Shown here: piece after piece, positions 10,549 to 22,618 of the stretch | Numbering within the stretch: position 1 is the stretch's first letter | Layout: the number at the start of each line of letters is the position of its first letter | DNA from: Symsagittifera roscoffensis | Taxonomy: Eukaryota; Xenacoelomorpha; Acoela; Convolutidae | Reading direction: 5' to 3' | Assembly (NCBI RefSeq): GCF_963678635.1 | Contig: NC_087062.1 | Location: 101,109,209-101,173,208, forward strand | Length of the DNA: 64,000 nucleotides | Position numbers and translations under genes: made by a program | Notes under the pieces: model-generated | The model's database searches: none | What the model was told of the DNA's origin: nothing | Seen by the model: only the letters and a program-made list of their open reading frames with translations

Positions 10549-13329
10549 ATTTTTCAAAGTATCAAAATGGTTTTGTACAGATTCCATACAGATTGTAACT
10601 GAAAACTTTTCAACTTTAGACATCAGATTAAATTTTAGAAAATCTGAAAAAAAACAATCGATTGCAATCTTAGTTTTAGAGAATATTGAAAATTTTGGCA
10701 TTGAAATGCACTTTTATATGGAGACTGTGTGTTATCCGTACAAATTTAGTTAGAGGGTATCAAGTAAAGTTCATAACCGAATCCTAATTAAAATAAACCA
10801 TACATGATGCAGTTTATTTTCATATAATCTTTATTTGAATATTAAGCATCTCACTTCTGATAAACAAATAAGTGTTTATTAAACCTGAAAATATTTGTAT
10901 TAGTTTTTATGAATATCTTCTGGTCAACTGCACCTAGGTCAAAGTCACTCAGTCTTGACACTAGATGAGTGAGTTCCAGTTGTTTTTTCGCTGTCTTTTC
11001 ATTCTCTAGGTTTCGAGCAGTTTGCGGTTTGACACTTACGGTTAGTCTAGTCAGTATACCCGTGAGTATAACGCTTCGAACCTACAAGCTTCATCGTAAT
11101 TGATGAGAAAGCCGATTGGAAATTGAGTTTATAGAGCTGGTGTAGATTTGACGATTGTTCTGTATTACTTGCCATAGTAACCCGAGCGCAAGATTGATTG
11201 GTCCGTAATTTAAGTAGTACAGCAAACAAAAGGTCGAGCCAAAAAAAATTCGAATCTTCGAAGATATAGTCCCTCCTATGCAATTGAAAAGGGAAAACAA
11301 CAAAATCGGCATCTCCCCTCCAAATGGGAACTGAGGAAGCTAACGTTGTGAAACTCAAATGGGCGTTAAAAGAGATGTTTTGAAACGGACATACGAAAAA
11401 CGGGACCACTCATGGGGGGGGGGGGGCAAGTAATAACGGTCTCAGGAAGTGTAAATGGCCCGAACTCGGCAACTAGCGGCATAATTGGGTTCAAACTTCA
11501 GCATGTTGTAGGCTGACTTGTGGGAAGCTGAAGGTTAGAATTCCAGACCCTCAGAGACCCCACTTGCGGTTTATTGCCCTAAATAAACAAACCCACCCCT
11601 AATTTCCGGAAGTCATTTATTGGCTCCGAACGAACGAATGGAGCTGGAAATTGGAGCGATGATAGGCAGCGGTTAGATACACTTTCGGTTTCATTTTAAA
11701 CCCTTTCACTGGAAACAGGCAAACTACACAAATTAGGGAGCTAGGGCATATTGATTTTATAGAAATTAGATACAAACGCCAAAAACCAACCGTAGTGAGT
11801 CAAACCCTACAGCGACTCCTTCCGTTGTTAATAGCCTTATCCCGGTGGAAATGTTAATGGAGTTCTACAGTGGAATAATACGTGAAGTATCAATTCGATA
11901 TGGATGAAAATTGTTAGGAACCCAATGAGACGCCGAAATTTTGTCCTCGGATATTTGACACCTGGGTGACCCCGAGTAGACCTGTGGGCGTGCTGAACTC
12001 AAAACTGCATGAAAACCGCGGGATTAACTCTGATGGTGGCGTATTCCCCAGCCCAATCCCTAAAAAAGGAACCTGTCACTCTACTATTAATTAGCAGGAA
12101 ACTTATCTACTGGGAATTGAGGCAGAAACTGATATCAATTTAGCTTCTACCTTGCAAACTTGCAAACACCTACAAGTTAGCTAAAAGTCGAGTTAGCTAT
12201 AACTAGAAACCTAACTAGACTAAAGAAAAGTAGTCTCAAAGGAAATTGGTAGTGATAGGAGCAAAGCGTGGGAATGAGGTCTCCTAAAAAGTATCAACGG
12301 ACGAGGAATTTACTTGGCTCCCCGGAGGTGACTTCTTTCACTAATTGGACACCTAATGGACGAAATACGCTTCCCTGATAGCTAGAAGGTAGGGGTTGGT
12401 AAAGTGTTTGGATGTAACTTGAAGCGAATTTGCTGCTCATGAATTACCTACCCTCGGGAGGTCTGAACGTTAACGGGAAAAAAGAAAGACTTTTTGAAGA
12501 TCACTGTGTAAAAATAATATGGGTTAGGGATTGAGTTGATTTGAAATTCACGGAGGTCAAGAAAAAAATGGTCAGTATCGTTTGTAATTTGTTTGCTTGG
12601 TCCTATTATGACACCTACTGCATGCGGGTATCTAAGAAGCGTGAAGACGTTGATAAAAAAGTGAACTTGGCATGTGGCAGTTTTGATAATAGGAGGGATG
12701 TATTCAAAAAACATGCGCGGATGAGTGATTCAAGCAAATGCCAGGACTGCTGGGGATGGCCTGACCTAACCAAAACTAAGTGTTAACAATGATAACAAAC
12801 TGGAGTGTACCGGAGAGTCTTCGAGAGTCCGAGCATTTAGTGCTAAGGAGTCAACAATTGGTTCTTGTAGTGAGAGAACAATTATTGCATAGACAATAGA
12901 TAACTGGCTCTCATCAAAGTGAGAACAGTGATTCTCGAAGCTAACGAGATCAACTAAATTACCTCAAAGGAATCATGATCAATCCGTAGAGACACTATTA
13001 ATTTTAGCAGGTCGAACTGAGTTTTTGTGTGGATTACTGCGTGTAATTGTTTAATTAGGGTTCTCTAGAGAGAAAGAGAGAGAGAGTTAAATCTTTGCAA
13101 CTCAGAGCCTTCTGTGTTAGAATTTATATTCATATGAAATAAATAACAGTTGGAAACTCATCGTATCGAGCTGACGAGACTGCGCTGGGAACAGTACACA
13201 GAGTGTCCAAGCAATATAAGACAGTGCAGAATAGTTGCCACCAATTTGACCCTTTGGCATTGTAGATAGTAGTGCATCTCGGTCGCCTCACTGACTTCAC
13301 TATTGAGGAAACCGCTTTGTGGTGTGGTT
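10549..13329. other. Non-coding region of mixed composition, no gene seen
   Basis: No domain-bearing frame was recognised on either strand. The stretch from about 11400 to 13300 is visibly less AT-rich than its surroundings and may be an old, decayed element, but I found no LTR pair, TIR or protein motif to prove it. A run of 13 G occurs at 11414-11426. Confidence 0.5.
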
Positions 13330-13333
13330 AAGA

Positions 13334-13372
<39 letters not shown>

Positions 13373-13409
13373 CGAGAGAGAGAGAGAGAGAGAGACAGAG
13401 AGAGACAGC
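13330..13409. repeat. (GA)n microsatellite
   Basis: Nearly pure AG dinucleotide tract with occasional C or T interruptions. A shorter AG run lies at about 13070-13087. Open frames through it, rich in Ser/Leu or Arg/Glu, are composition artefacts. Confidence 0.95.
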
Positions 13410-13877
13410 GAAAGAGAACGAACTTGGAGGAGCAATCACCTAAATCTACAGGTAGGGCAAATACTTCAATGGTTAATTATTTTCCTTTGCTATGTGACTA
13501 CAACGAAAAGTTAAGTGTGACTTCTCTATTTGAAATACTAAGCTATAGTGTATAAAAGCTTTGACTGATGTTTCTGTCACTGGGTCTGAAAAGTTTAGTG
13601 AGCACTGAGGAACTTAGTGATGAAAGCTCGAACTTAGTCACTATTAACATTTCCCTCATAAAAAGAAACAAAATTTCAGTCTTAGGAGCAAAAATAATTT
13701 CGGGTAACCTCAGAAGATTCGCCGCTGAAAACGTTTTTTTAAGTTATTTGTTTTCCTATCTACTATCAATTTTTTTCAGTAAAAAACTTGCAGAATTGGC
13801 ACACAAGGTTGTGTAGGTACAGATAAGAAATAATTTTATGACCATTACGAGCCTAAACTGTGCATTCTGTGCATAAT

Positions 13878-15125
13878 AAGTGGATTCCATAAAAGGCCAA
13901 AATTTGTCGCTTAATCCGCAATTTTGCTACTTTTTTCTCCTTCTTCGCTGTTTTGGATTCCACAAAACAATACCTGAAACATTGTGCCGCTCAAAAATGC
14001 TCCAAAAAAACAGTTTTGCAGAATCCACAACCTCGTTTACCGAATTTATAACAGTTTGTGAAAATCACAAACAATTGATAGGACATTTGTATAGTTAAGT
14101 TGAGCTGTTGCAGAATCCGCAACTGTAAGCGAAATCCGCAAATTGTTAGTGGAATCCGCATTTTGTTTGCAAATTCCGTTTACATATACGTATATAAGTA
14201 TAAGTGTAGTATAGCGTTCAAAATTACTATATAGCTAATTTACTAGATGGCCATCAGAAAAATCAATCTCAATCATTACATTGATCAAAAACCATTTGAA
14301 ATACCAAACGTTTGGTCTCAATTCCTGTCAACCCAACTTCCCAACTTCGGTCTCAAAACCTGTCAACTCTCTTCTCAACTTCGATCCCAATTCACTAGAA
14401 TCAAAATCATCAGTTTTTGAGATTGGTCGAATCCCAAACACTTACCGTTAATTGGGATTTATGCAATCTCAATTACTGGCATAATTCCGCGATATGCTGT
14501 GCGCTGTGCATACATACACTCTCAAGCCAATGACTACAATTATTTAATTTATTCGGCGTTATGCTTCCAAAATCAGTTTTTGGGATTGACTCAATCCCAA
14601 ATACTGACCCAATTTGGTGATTTACTGTGTATTGTGTTGCCATACAATCTCAGGCCAATTATTCCAAATATTGAATTCAATCGGTGTTGTGTTTCCAAAA
14701 TACTAAAAGGTGACATCCACCGATTTAGTTAACAAATGTTTTGAGATTTGTTCGTGGACTCCGCTGAAAATGGTTAGGTCCTTGCCTTTAAATTCCGCAT
14801 TGCTATCGATAAGAGTTCCAGTTCTGCCTTTTGATTGTTCATATGCAAGTTCAGTAGAAAAAAAAATTGAACCCACTTACAGTTTGCGGATTCCACTTTT
14901 AATTGCGGATTCCACTTATTTTTTTGGAATCCATTTACAGTTGCGGAATCCAGAGCAAATAGGTATATTCGCTTGTTGCGGAATGTGCGACTCAACAAAA
15001 TTGCCGACAAAACTTACGTTACAGGTATTTGTACGCGGAACCAACGGAAGTTTTATAAATGGAAACCACTTACATTTTGGAACATGCATAAAGGTTTGTC
15101 TATGGAATCCAGGAGCATTCAGATG
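13878..15125. repeat. Cluster of degenerate GCGGATTCCA motifs
   Basis: At least ten near-matches to GGAATCCGCAA or its complement TTGCGGATTCC are scattered here, for example around 13880, 13955, 14025, 14113, 14133, 14150, 14885, 14903, 14925 and 14943. They occur in both orientations with irregular spacing, so this is not a simple tandem array. No coding sequence is supported in the interval. Confidence 0.55.
14411..14702 (+). repeat. Diverged tandem duplication, two copies
   Basis: Two successive units start with CAGTTTTTGRGATTG and end in GTTTCCAAAA or GCTTCCAAAA (about 14411-14573 and 14574-14702). Shared internal words include AATCCCAAA, CAATCTCA, TGGCA/TTGCCA and TTCGGCGTT/ATCGGTGTT. 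They are well diverged, so the duplication is old. Confidence 0.6.
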
Positions 15126-15561
15126 CAAAACTGTGCGCCTATCCAGTGTACAATTGGCCTCGCAGTGACTCTGTTTCAAGACTTTGGAAAAATATCTGTG
15201 ACATATTAAAATATGGGAAAACTAGCAAGCTAGAAACCGACTAATTGAAACATAGTACTTAATACATCAAATCTTAGAAAAACCTAATACCCATTTTAGC
15301 GGAGTGAAAGTTTTTGTTTTATGATTTGTATTTTTGGTAAAGTTCTTATCTCACTGAATAGGAAAACAGGGCGCTAAAATCTTAGGTTTTAATTATGGTG
15401 TTCTCTATTTTTACAAATAGAAATACTGATATATTTTCTTGATACAGGAGAAAATCGACTTCCTATCCGAAAATAGGACGGAAATCTACAGTTATCGTGT
15501 TACAGGAAGTCTTCGGAGTACCCTTTTCCCCCTCCCCAATGATCGCACCCCTATATGTCAT

Positions 15562-15774
15562 TGTTGTGAACTGCATCATCTTAATCGTATTTCATAATTA
15601 ATTTGTTAGCCATCACAACTGGTACTTGGTTATGACCTTGATACGCACATTCTCTCCGGCGGAGGGAATGCTCTTTCTCTTTTTAGTGTTTTAACTTTGA
15701 GATTAATTCACTTTTAAAACACACTTATATCTGTACATAATTAGAATTAGGTGTAACAAGGGAACAATTTATCA
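15562..15774 (+). repeat. Element A 5' LTR
   Basis: Starts TGTTGTGAACTGCATC and ends GGAACAATTTATCA; matches 25300-25511. It contains the conserved block ATTCTCTCCGGCGGAG. The edges are set by the PBS that follows, by the PPT before the partner LTR, and by the flanking GTCA. Confidence 0.9.
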
Positions 15775-15792
15775 TGGCGCAGTCGAACAGTA
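15775..15792 (+). promoter_or_regulatory. Element A primer binding site
   Basis: TGGCGCAGTCGAACAG begins immediately after the LTR terminal CA. The TGG start fits the CCA end of a tRNA. The cognate tRNA was not identified. Confidence 0.7.
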
Positions 15793-15978
15793 ACGAATCA
15801 AACGTGAGAGGTATACCTTCATTCTGGCAAAACCATATGGTGGACCCACCAATTCCCTGGGGGAGTGGAGCGATCTATTCCAACTTGCAGTAATCGGAAA
15901 GGAAACATCGACATAATTAACCTTTTAAACCCGACAGAACGATACCACCCACATCCACCACTATTGGAGAACCCACCG

Positions 15979-15996
15979 GGGGGGGGGGGGGGGGGC
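15979..15996 (+). repeat. Poly-G tract, unit I
   Basis: An uninterrupted run of G inside a Pro/Gly-coding stretch. The equivalent site in unit II (around 19302) has only about 10 G, so this homopolymer has slipped since the duplication and alters the reading frame into gag. Confidence 0.85.
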
Positions 15997-16023
15997 GAAA
16001 CGTAAACCCAAAAGCTGACCCGT

Positions 16024-16587
16024 TTGGAAAAGAATATCCGTGAACAAAAGAGATATGACGATGAAGAGACAGATTCGATAAAGTCGGAAACAAAAAGATA
16101 TAACGGCATGAGATTTGAAGAAGCTGACAAAAAACTCCGATCTATCCTTTATTTAGCCCTCGGAAACGAAGGAAAGAAAATCGTCGGCCAAAAATTTATG
16201 CGAGTCAAAGTCATCCAAATTGCTTTCAAGGAGTTCTGGGAAAATCTGTCAATAGCATTCGTGAGAAAAACCAACGTTACGTTCGAAAGGCAAAAGCTAT
16301 TGAACAGAAAACACAGAGATAGAGAATCGTTGGAGCAATATTGGGGAGCCCTCGCAGAAATGGCAAAGAAATGTGATACATCTGTAGGAGAAGACGAATG
16401 GATTCGCGAAAATTTAATTAATAACATGAAGATCTCGGACATTCAACGCAAACTCCTTACAGAAACTCTACCATCTCTAGAAGCATTAAACGTGGCTCTC
16501 ATCGACGAAAAAGGAATAACGAACCACATGAAAGTTTTAAATCCAACAGATCTTCTTTTAACAAACCCTTCAATCACTGTAATGTAA
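16024..16587 (+). pseudogene. Element A gag (capsid region), unit I
   Basis: A 187-codon frame that, by composition and pattern, encodes a Ty3/Gypsy-type gag capsid region. It has a charged helical N-terminus, then RSILYLALGNEG, a region ending in KLLNRKHRDRESLEQYWGAL, and KLLTETLPSLEALNVALIDE. The frame has no good start of its own: the upstream poly-G tract disconnects it from preceding coding sequence. It stops before the zinc knuckle, which follows in another frame. In unit II the same frame has a stop at 19729-19731 where unit I reads through. Confidence 0.75.
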
Positions 16588-16628
16588 GAAGGTGGCCGAC
16601 TCTAAATATCGAAAGGAGCAAAACTTGC

Positions 16629-16877
16629 ATGAAATGCGGCGGAACCTTTTCAGAAGGACAGCTGACAGTGTGCCCCGCGAAGGAGACAAATTGTTTATCC
16701 TGTAAGCACCGCGGACTTTTCACAAGGATTTGTAAAACACGTCGTACAAATCTAAATATTATAGATAGCCTAACTGTAAATAATACAGATTGCAATTATC
16801 CCTTGGAACAACCGGATGTAAATAACAACCGTGTATTTAGTTGTGGAGAGAACTGTGGAGAAAATGTTGTGGAGTAA
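16629..16877 (+). pseudogene. Element A nucleocapsid zinc-knuckle remnant, unit I
   Basis: The cysteine-rich stretch has CMKCGG, then CPAKETNCLSCKHRGLFTRIC. This is the compound Cys/His nucleocapsid motif found in many invertebrate Ty3/Gypsy gag proteins. Out of frame with the capsid part. A truncated protease remnant follows within the next 160 bp, where the expected active-site triad reads N-I-G (LLNIGLG), so the catalytic Asp is lost. Confidence 0.65.
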
Positions 16878-17575
16878 TAAATGCATGGTCAGAATTCGGA
16901 CAGAGCGATAACTATTTTTACTCTGTATTAAGTGTGACTACTATTTACGATAACCAAGGAAAAGAAATCAAGAAACTACTAAACATCGGACTAGGAAAAA
17001 AATCAAGTTTTCCTCAATATCCAAGTTGATTCAGCCAGTCCAGTGAGCTTTCTCAAACGGAATGTCCTCCACGAATTGAAATTATGGGACCCCCATTTGA
17101 AGATACACTCGGTGGATCAGTCGACGAAAGATTTTTACTGTGGGATTCACAGACAATGCGATTAACATCACTGGAAAATTAATTTTACCTTTATTCTTGA
17201 ACGGATGGACTCACAGAGAACGCCACTTTTTTATGACAGAAGGACACGAAAGGAACATCCTTGGAAACGACAATTAACCGAAAGTGGGAACCGAAGTATC
17301 TGAGAAGCACTTTCCACACTACTCGAAAAAGAGAACTTGTAAGTCCATTAATCTAAAGTCTTCACCAGACAAAAAGAAAGAAATATGTTTGTTATCCATG
17401 TATTTTAAACAATTATTCCTTCGGATGCGAAAAACTAAAAATCAAACGAAAATAACACATTTCCACGAACCTTTAAAACCAATACAACTAAAGGGCAGAC
17501 GCGTTCACCTACATTTACTTGATTCAGTAAAGACAGAACTAAACGGTCTTAGATCCGAATGATATATCAAAAAAT

Positions 17576-18115
17576 TTGGAAAGTTCCGACAAGGGTAGAT
17601 TTATTAGTCCAATAGTTATCACCTGCAAAAATAATAAATCGATCAAATTAGCTCTAGATTCGAAATTCTTTAACAAACAATTTTACAAGAACAAATATCA
17701 GATGCCCAACATTCACGAAGTAGTCGATAACGTGGCCTCGCAAACTTCAAACGTTTCTGTCGGAGAAGTTTAGTTTATCAATTTGGAGTTAAAGAATGCA
17801 TATGGCCAACTTTCTTTAGATAACTTTACCAGCAGCCAATGCAATTTTAGCTTGGCAGGCGGAGACATAACTGGCACTCACCAAATTTTAACTAGTTTTT
17901 ATGGACTCGGCGATATGCCAAATGACTTTCAAAGATTAATGGACTCAACAATCGGAAATATCCAATTTACTAGTTGTTACCTCGACGATATTTTAGTCGC
18001 TTCCAAATTAAGTTTTACTGACCACAATAACCTTGTTTATAAAATTTTATCAATTTCAGATAATAACAACTTCGCAGTCAATTGGCCTAAGTGTAAGTTC
18101 TTTCAAAAAAATTAG
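17576..18115 (+). pseudogene. Element A reverse transcriptase, unit I
   Basis: The fingers/palm region shows ISPIVI, LALDSKFFNKQ, then LELKNAYGQ, FYGLGDMPNDFQRLM and the YLDD catalytic box. One in-frame TAG (17771-17773) lies between ALDSKFF and LELKNAY, and the frame ends at 18115 before the thumb. The same TAG is present in unit II, so it arose before the duplication. The first palm motif reads L-E-L-K where Asp would be expected, a further sign of decay. Confidence 0.85.
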
Positions 18116-18324
18116 AGTGACTCAGTTTTAAAATATCTAAATCAGGAATCGCTCTTTTAATCGATAAAACCAAGGCTATCAAAGATATTCCTATTTTAAA
18201 AACTTTTATGGAATTAAGACCATTCCTCGGGTCCAAAAATCAATATATCAAATTTGTACTAAACTTAGCATCCCTCGGACGTCTTTTAAGACATCACTAA
18301 ACACAAAATCAATTTTTTCTTGGA

Positions 18325-19042
18325 ATGAAGATCACCCAAAAAGCATTCGAGAAAATCAAATTAGAAATATTCAGCCTCACCGAAAACGCACACTTTGACG
18401 TCAAACATGTTACGAGAGTAAAAAATGAGGCCTCTCATAATAGACTTGGTGCCCCTCTCGAACAAATTCATGGGAGTGATTGGAAAACAGTCTCTTTCGC
18501 CTCAAGCTTTTTAAATCTACATGAATCAAAATATTCCACAAATAAATTTGAATTGCTGGGAGTTGTTTGGGCGGTAGAACATTATAAAAATTACCTTTAT
18601 GGCTCAGAATTCGAAATTATTACCGACCATAAAGCCTTCTTTTCAACCCTCTTTTAAAGCCCTCTTTTATTACCAACCAGAAAGCCCTCAATTAGGTTTT
18701 ACGGACCTAATTTCAAGATCCTCCTCAGGAAAAGCAATTTCCCCATCCCATTATGAAAAAGAGTTTGTAGTTGCTACTACCAAGAAAACTTACAAAGCTT
18801 TGAATCCATTGGATATCGGAAAATCGATTTGTAATGCTTTTGGTTCGAATTTGGAAAATTCCTATAACACAAAATTGCATAATTACGTGATCATCTCAAT
18901 TCTAAAGTCCATTAATTCAACCGTTCCAATTTGCAATTCAAAACAGTACAGAACTGAGTTTTGTAATTCTAAATGTATTCCTTCGGATTTCTCGGACATT
19001 GATCCGACAAAAATTTCTCTATCAAATTCTGCTTTTCTTTAA
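18325..19042 (+). pseudogene. Element A RNase H and connection remnant, unit I
   Basis: In 18325-18657 the C-terminal part of a Ty3/Gypsy RNase H is visible: SKYSTNKFELLGVVWAVEH (Glu in FELL) and IITDHKAF (Asp). The continuation is in another frame (18599-19042): TDLISRSSSGKAISPSHY, the usual end-of-RNase-H linker, followed by the connection to integrase. Integrase is absent from this unit because the duplication ends here. Confidence 0.75.
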
Positions 19043-19329
19043 TTTTTAGTTCTTAATTGTAGCTTAATTATTAATTCTCAGGATCTTAAAAAAGTAAGTA
19101 GTGTAAATATGTCGAATAATCAAATTGTATTTAATCTTTCTACTTCCGGTACTCAGGTCACAATTGAATTCCCAGTTTTATCAGAACATGAAAAAAATAG
19201 TGAACTTGCAGTAATCGGAAAGGAAAACATCGACATAATTAACCTTTTAAACCCGACAGAACGATACCACCCACATCCACCACTAATGGAGAACCCACCA
19301 GGGGGGGGGGCGAAACGTAAACCCAAAAG

Positions 19330-20197
19330 TTGACCCGTTTGGAAAAGAATATCCGTGAACAAAAGAGATATGACGATGAAGAGACAGATTCGATAAAGTC
19401 GGAAACAAAAAGATATAACGGCATGAGATTTGAAGAAGCTGACAAAAAACTCCGATCTATCCTTTATTTAGCCCTCGGAAACGAAGGAAAGAAAATCGTC
19501 GGCCAAAAATTTACGCGAGTCAAAGTCATCCAAATTGCTTTCGAGGAGTTCTGGGAAAATCTGTCAATAGCATTCGTGAGAAAAACCAACGTTACGTTCG
19601 AAAGGCAAAAGCTATTGAACAGAAAACACAGAGATAGAGAATCGTTGGAGCAATATTGGGGAGCCCTCGCAGAAATGGCAAAGAAATGTGATACATCTGT
19701 AGGAGAAGACGAATGGATTCGCGAAAATTAAATTAGTAACATGAAGATCTCGGACATTTCAACTCCTTACAGAAACTCTACCATCTCTAGAAGCATTAAA
19801 CGTGGCTCTCATCGACGAAAAAGGAATAACGAACTACATGAAAGTGACGAGTAATTTTAAATCCAACAGATCTTCTTTTAACAAACCCTTCAATCACTGT
19901 AATGTAAGCAGGTGGCCGACTCTAAATATCGAAAGGAGCAAAACTTGCATGAAATGCGGCGGAACCTTTTCAGAAGGACAGCTGACAGTGTGCCCCGCGA
20001 AGGAGACAAATTGTTTATCCTGTAAGCACCGCGGACTTTTTACAAGGATTTGTAAATCACTTCGTACAAATCGAAATATTATAGATAGCCTAACTGTAAA
20101 TAATACAGATTGCAATTATCCCTTGGAACAACCGGATGTAAATAACAACCGTGTATTTAGTTGTGGAGAGAACTGTGGAGAAAATGTTGTGGAGTAA
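19330..20197 (+). pseudogene. Element A gag and zinc knuckle, unit II
   Basis: Same capsid region as unit I (19330-19731), ended by TAA. After a small deletion near 19758 coding resumes at 19802-20197, where the capsid tail and the CMKCGG...CPAKETNCLSCK zinc-knuckle block are in one frame. Unit I lacks that continuity, so the ancestral gag probably ran from capsid into knuckle without a frame change. Confidence 0.7.
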
Positions 20198-20895
20198 TAA
20201 ATGCATGGTCAGAATTCGGACAGAGCGATAACTATTTTTACTCTGTATAAAGTGTGACTACTTTTTACGATAACCAAGGAAAAGAAATCAAGAAACTACT
20301 AAACATCGGACTAGGAAAAAATTCAAGTTTTCCTCAATATCCAAGTTGATTCAGCCAGTCCAGTGAGCTTTCTCAAACGGAATGTCCTCCACGAATTGAA
20401 ATTATGGGACCCCCAATTGAAGATACACTCGGTGGATCAGTCGACGAAAGATTTTTACTGTGGGATTCACAGACAATGCGATTAACATCACTGGAAAATT
20501 AATTTTACCTATATTCTTGAACGGATGGACTCACAGAGAATGCCACTTTTTTATGACAGAAGGACACGAAAGGAACATCCTTGGAAACGACAATTAACCG
20601 AAAGTGGGAATCGAAGTATCTGAGTAGCACTTTCCACACTACTCGAAAAAGAGAACTTGTAAGTCAATTAATCTAAAGTCTTCACCAGACAAAAAGAAAG
20701 AAATATGTTAGTTATCCATGTATTTTAAACAATTATTCCTTCGGATGGGAAAAACTAAAAATCAAACGAAAATAACACATTTCCACGAACCTTTAAAACC
20801 AATACAACTAAAGGGCAGACGCGTTCACCTACATTTACTTGATTCAGTAAAGACAGAACTAAACGGTCTTAGATCCGAATGATATATCAAAAAAT

Positions 20896-21435
20896 TTGGA
20901 AAGTTCCGACAAGGGTAGATTTATTAGTCCAATAGTTATCACCTGCAAAAATAATAAATCGATCAAATTAGCTCTAGATTCGAAATTCTTTAACAAACAA
21001 TTTTACAAGAACAAATATCAGATGCCCAACATTCACGAAGTAGTCGATAACGTGGCCTCGCAAACTTCAAACGTTTCTGTCGGAGAAGTTTAGTTTATCA
21101 ATTTGGAGTTAAAGAATGCATATGGCCAACTTTCTTTAGATAACTTTACCAGCAGCCAATGCAATTTTAGCTTGGCAGGCGGAGACATAACTGGCACTCA
21201 CCAAATTTTAACTGGTTTTTATGGACTCGGCGATATGCCAAATGACTTTCAAAGATTAATGGACTCAACAATCGGAAATATCCAATTTACTAGTTGTTAC
21301 CTCGACGATATTTTAGTCGCTTCCAAATTAAGTTTTACTGACCACAAGAACCTTGTTTATAAAATTTTATCAATTTCAGATAATAACAACTTCGCAGTCA
21401 ATTGGCCTAAGTGTAAGTTCTTTCAAAAAAATTAG
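20896..21435 (+). pseudogene. Element A reverse transcriptase, unit II
   Basis: As in unit I: ISPIVI, ALDSKFF, in-frame TAG (21091-21093), LELKNAYGQ, GLGDMPNDFQRLM and YLDD, ending at the same stop before the thumb. Confidence 0.85.
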
Positions 21436-21644
21436 AGTGACTCAGTTTTAAAATATCTAAATCAGGAATCGCTCTTTTAATCGATAAAACCAAGGCTATC
21501 AAAGATATTCCTATTTTAAAAACTTTTATGGAATTAAGACCATTCCTCGGGTCCAAAAATCAATATATCAAATTTGTACTAAACTTAGCATCCCTCGGAC
21601 GTCTTTTAAGACATCACTAAACACAAAATCAATTTTTTCTTGGA

Positions 21645-22604
21645 ATGAAGATCACCCAAAAAGCATTCGAGAAAATCAAATTAGAAATATTCAGCCTCAC
21701 CGAAAACGCACACTTTGACGTCAAACATGTTACGAGAGTAAAAAATGAGGCCTCTCATAATAGACTTGGTGCCCCTCTCGAACAAATTCATGGAGTGATT
21801 GGAAAACAGTCTCTTTCGCCTCAAGCTTTTTAAATCTACATGAATCAAAATATTCCACAAATAAATTTGAATTGCTGGGAGTTGTTTGGGCGGTAGAACA
21901 TTATAAAAATTACCTTTATGGCTCAGAATTCGAAATTATTACCGACCATAAAGCCTTCTTTTCAGCCCTCTTTTAAAGCCCTCTTTTATTACCAACCAGA
22001 AAGCCCTCAATTAGGTTTTACGGACCTAATTTCAAGATCATCCTCAGGAAAAGCAATTTCCCCATCCCATTATGACAAAGAGTTTGTAGTTGCTACTACC
22101 AAGAAAACTTACAAAGCTTTGAATCCATTGGATATCGGAAAATCGATTTGTAATGCTTTTGGTTCGAATTTGGAAAATTTCTATAACGCAAAATTGCATA
22201 ATTACGTGATCATCTCAATTCTAAAGTCCATTAATTCAACCGTTCCAATTTGCAATTCAAAACAGTACAGAACTGAACTTTGTAATTCTAAATGTATTCC
22301 TTCGGATTTCTCGGACATTGATTCGACAAAAATTTCTCTATCAAATTCTGCTTTTCTTTATTTTTTAGTTCTTAATTGTAGCTTAATTATTAATTCTCAG
22401 GATCTTAAAAATGTAAGTAGTGTAAATATGTCGAATAATCAAATTGTATTTAATCTTTCTACTTCCGGTACTCAGGTCACAATTGAATTCCCAGTTATAT
22501 CAGAACATGAAAAAAATAGTGAAAAAACACCGCGAGAATTTGAAGTTGTCGGAACGACCCTGGACCTAAATTTGTTTTTTAATGCTAACTTGGTTCCCTA
22601 TTAA
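21645..22604 (+). pseudogene. Element A RNase H and connection region, unit II
   Basis: RNase H begins in 21645-21833 and loses frame by one missing G near 21790, so the conserved ITDHKAF box is read in another frame. From 21918 a 228-codon frame carries the linker TDLISRSSSGKAI and the region leading toward integrase, ending in a stop at 22602-22604. Confidence 0.7.
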
Positions 22605-22618
22605 CTGAGGAAGACCCA

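Larger units (their letters stand above)
15883..19203 (+). repeat. Element A tandem duplication, unit I
   Basis: About 3320 bp repeated immediately downstream at an offset of 3320-3321. Both units start at CTTGCAGTAATCGGAAAGG. The junction reads AATAGTGAACTTGCAG, joining the unit end to the unit start with only about two shared bases, so no repeat-mediated mechanism is needed. Both units carry the same inactivating stops. Confidence 0.93.
19204..22523 (+). repeat. Element A tandem duplication, unit II
   Basis: Second copy of the 3.32-kb gag-to-RNase-H block, followed by the single integrase region. In the 333-nt RT interval 21103-21435 the protein differs from unit I at two residues. Unit-specific damage includes a short deletion near 19758 and loss of one G near 21790. 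Confidence 0.93.

Noticed and set aside
12781-13465. Possible solo LTR starting TGTTAACA and ending TCTACA with an AATAAA inside
   Set aside because: No partner LTR, no target duplication and no convincing primer site.
13158-13555. Ser/Leu-rich and Arg/Glu-rich frames across the GA tract
   Set aside because: Low-complexity translation of a dinucleotide microsatellite.
14710-15209. Several frames up to 152 codons
   Set aside because: Three overlapping frames on both strands in a motif-repeat region, with no recognisable domain and no splice support.
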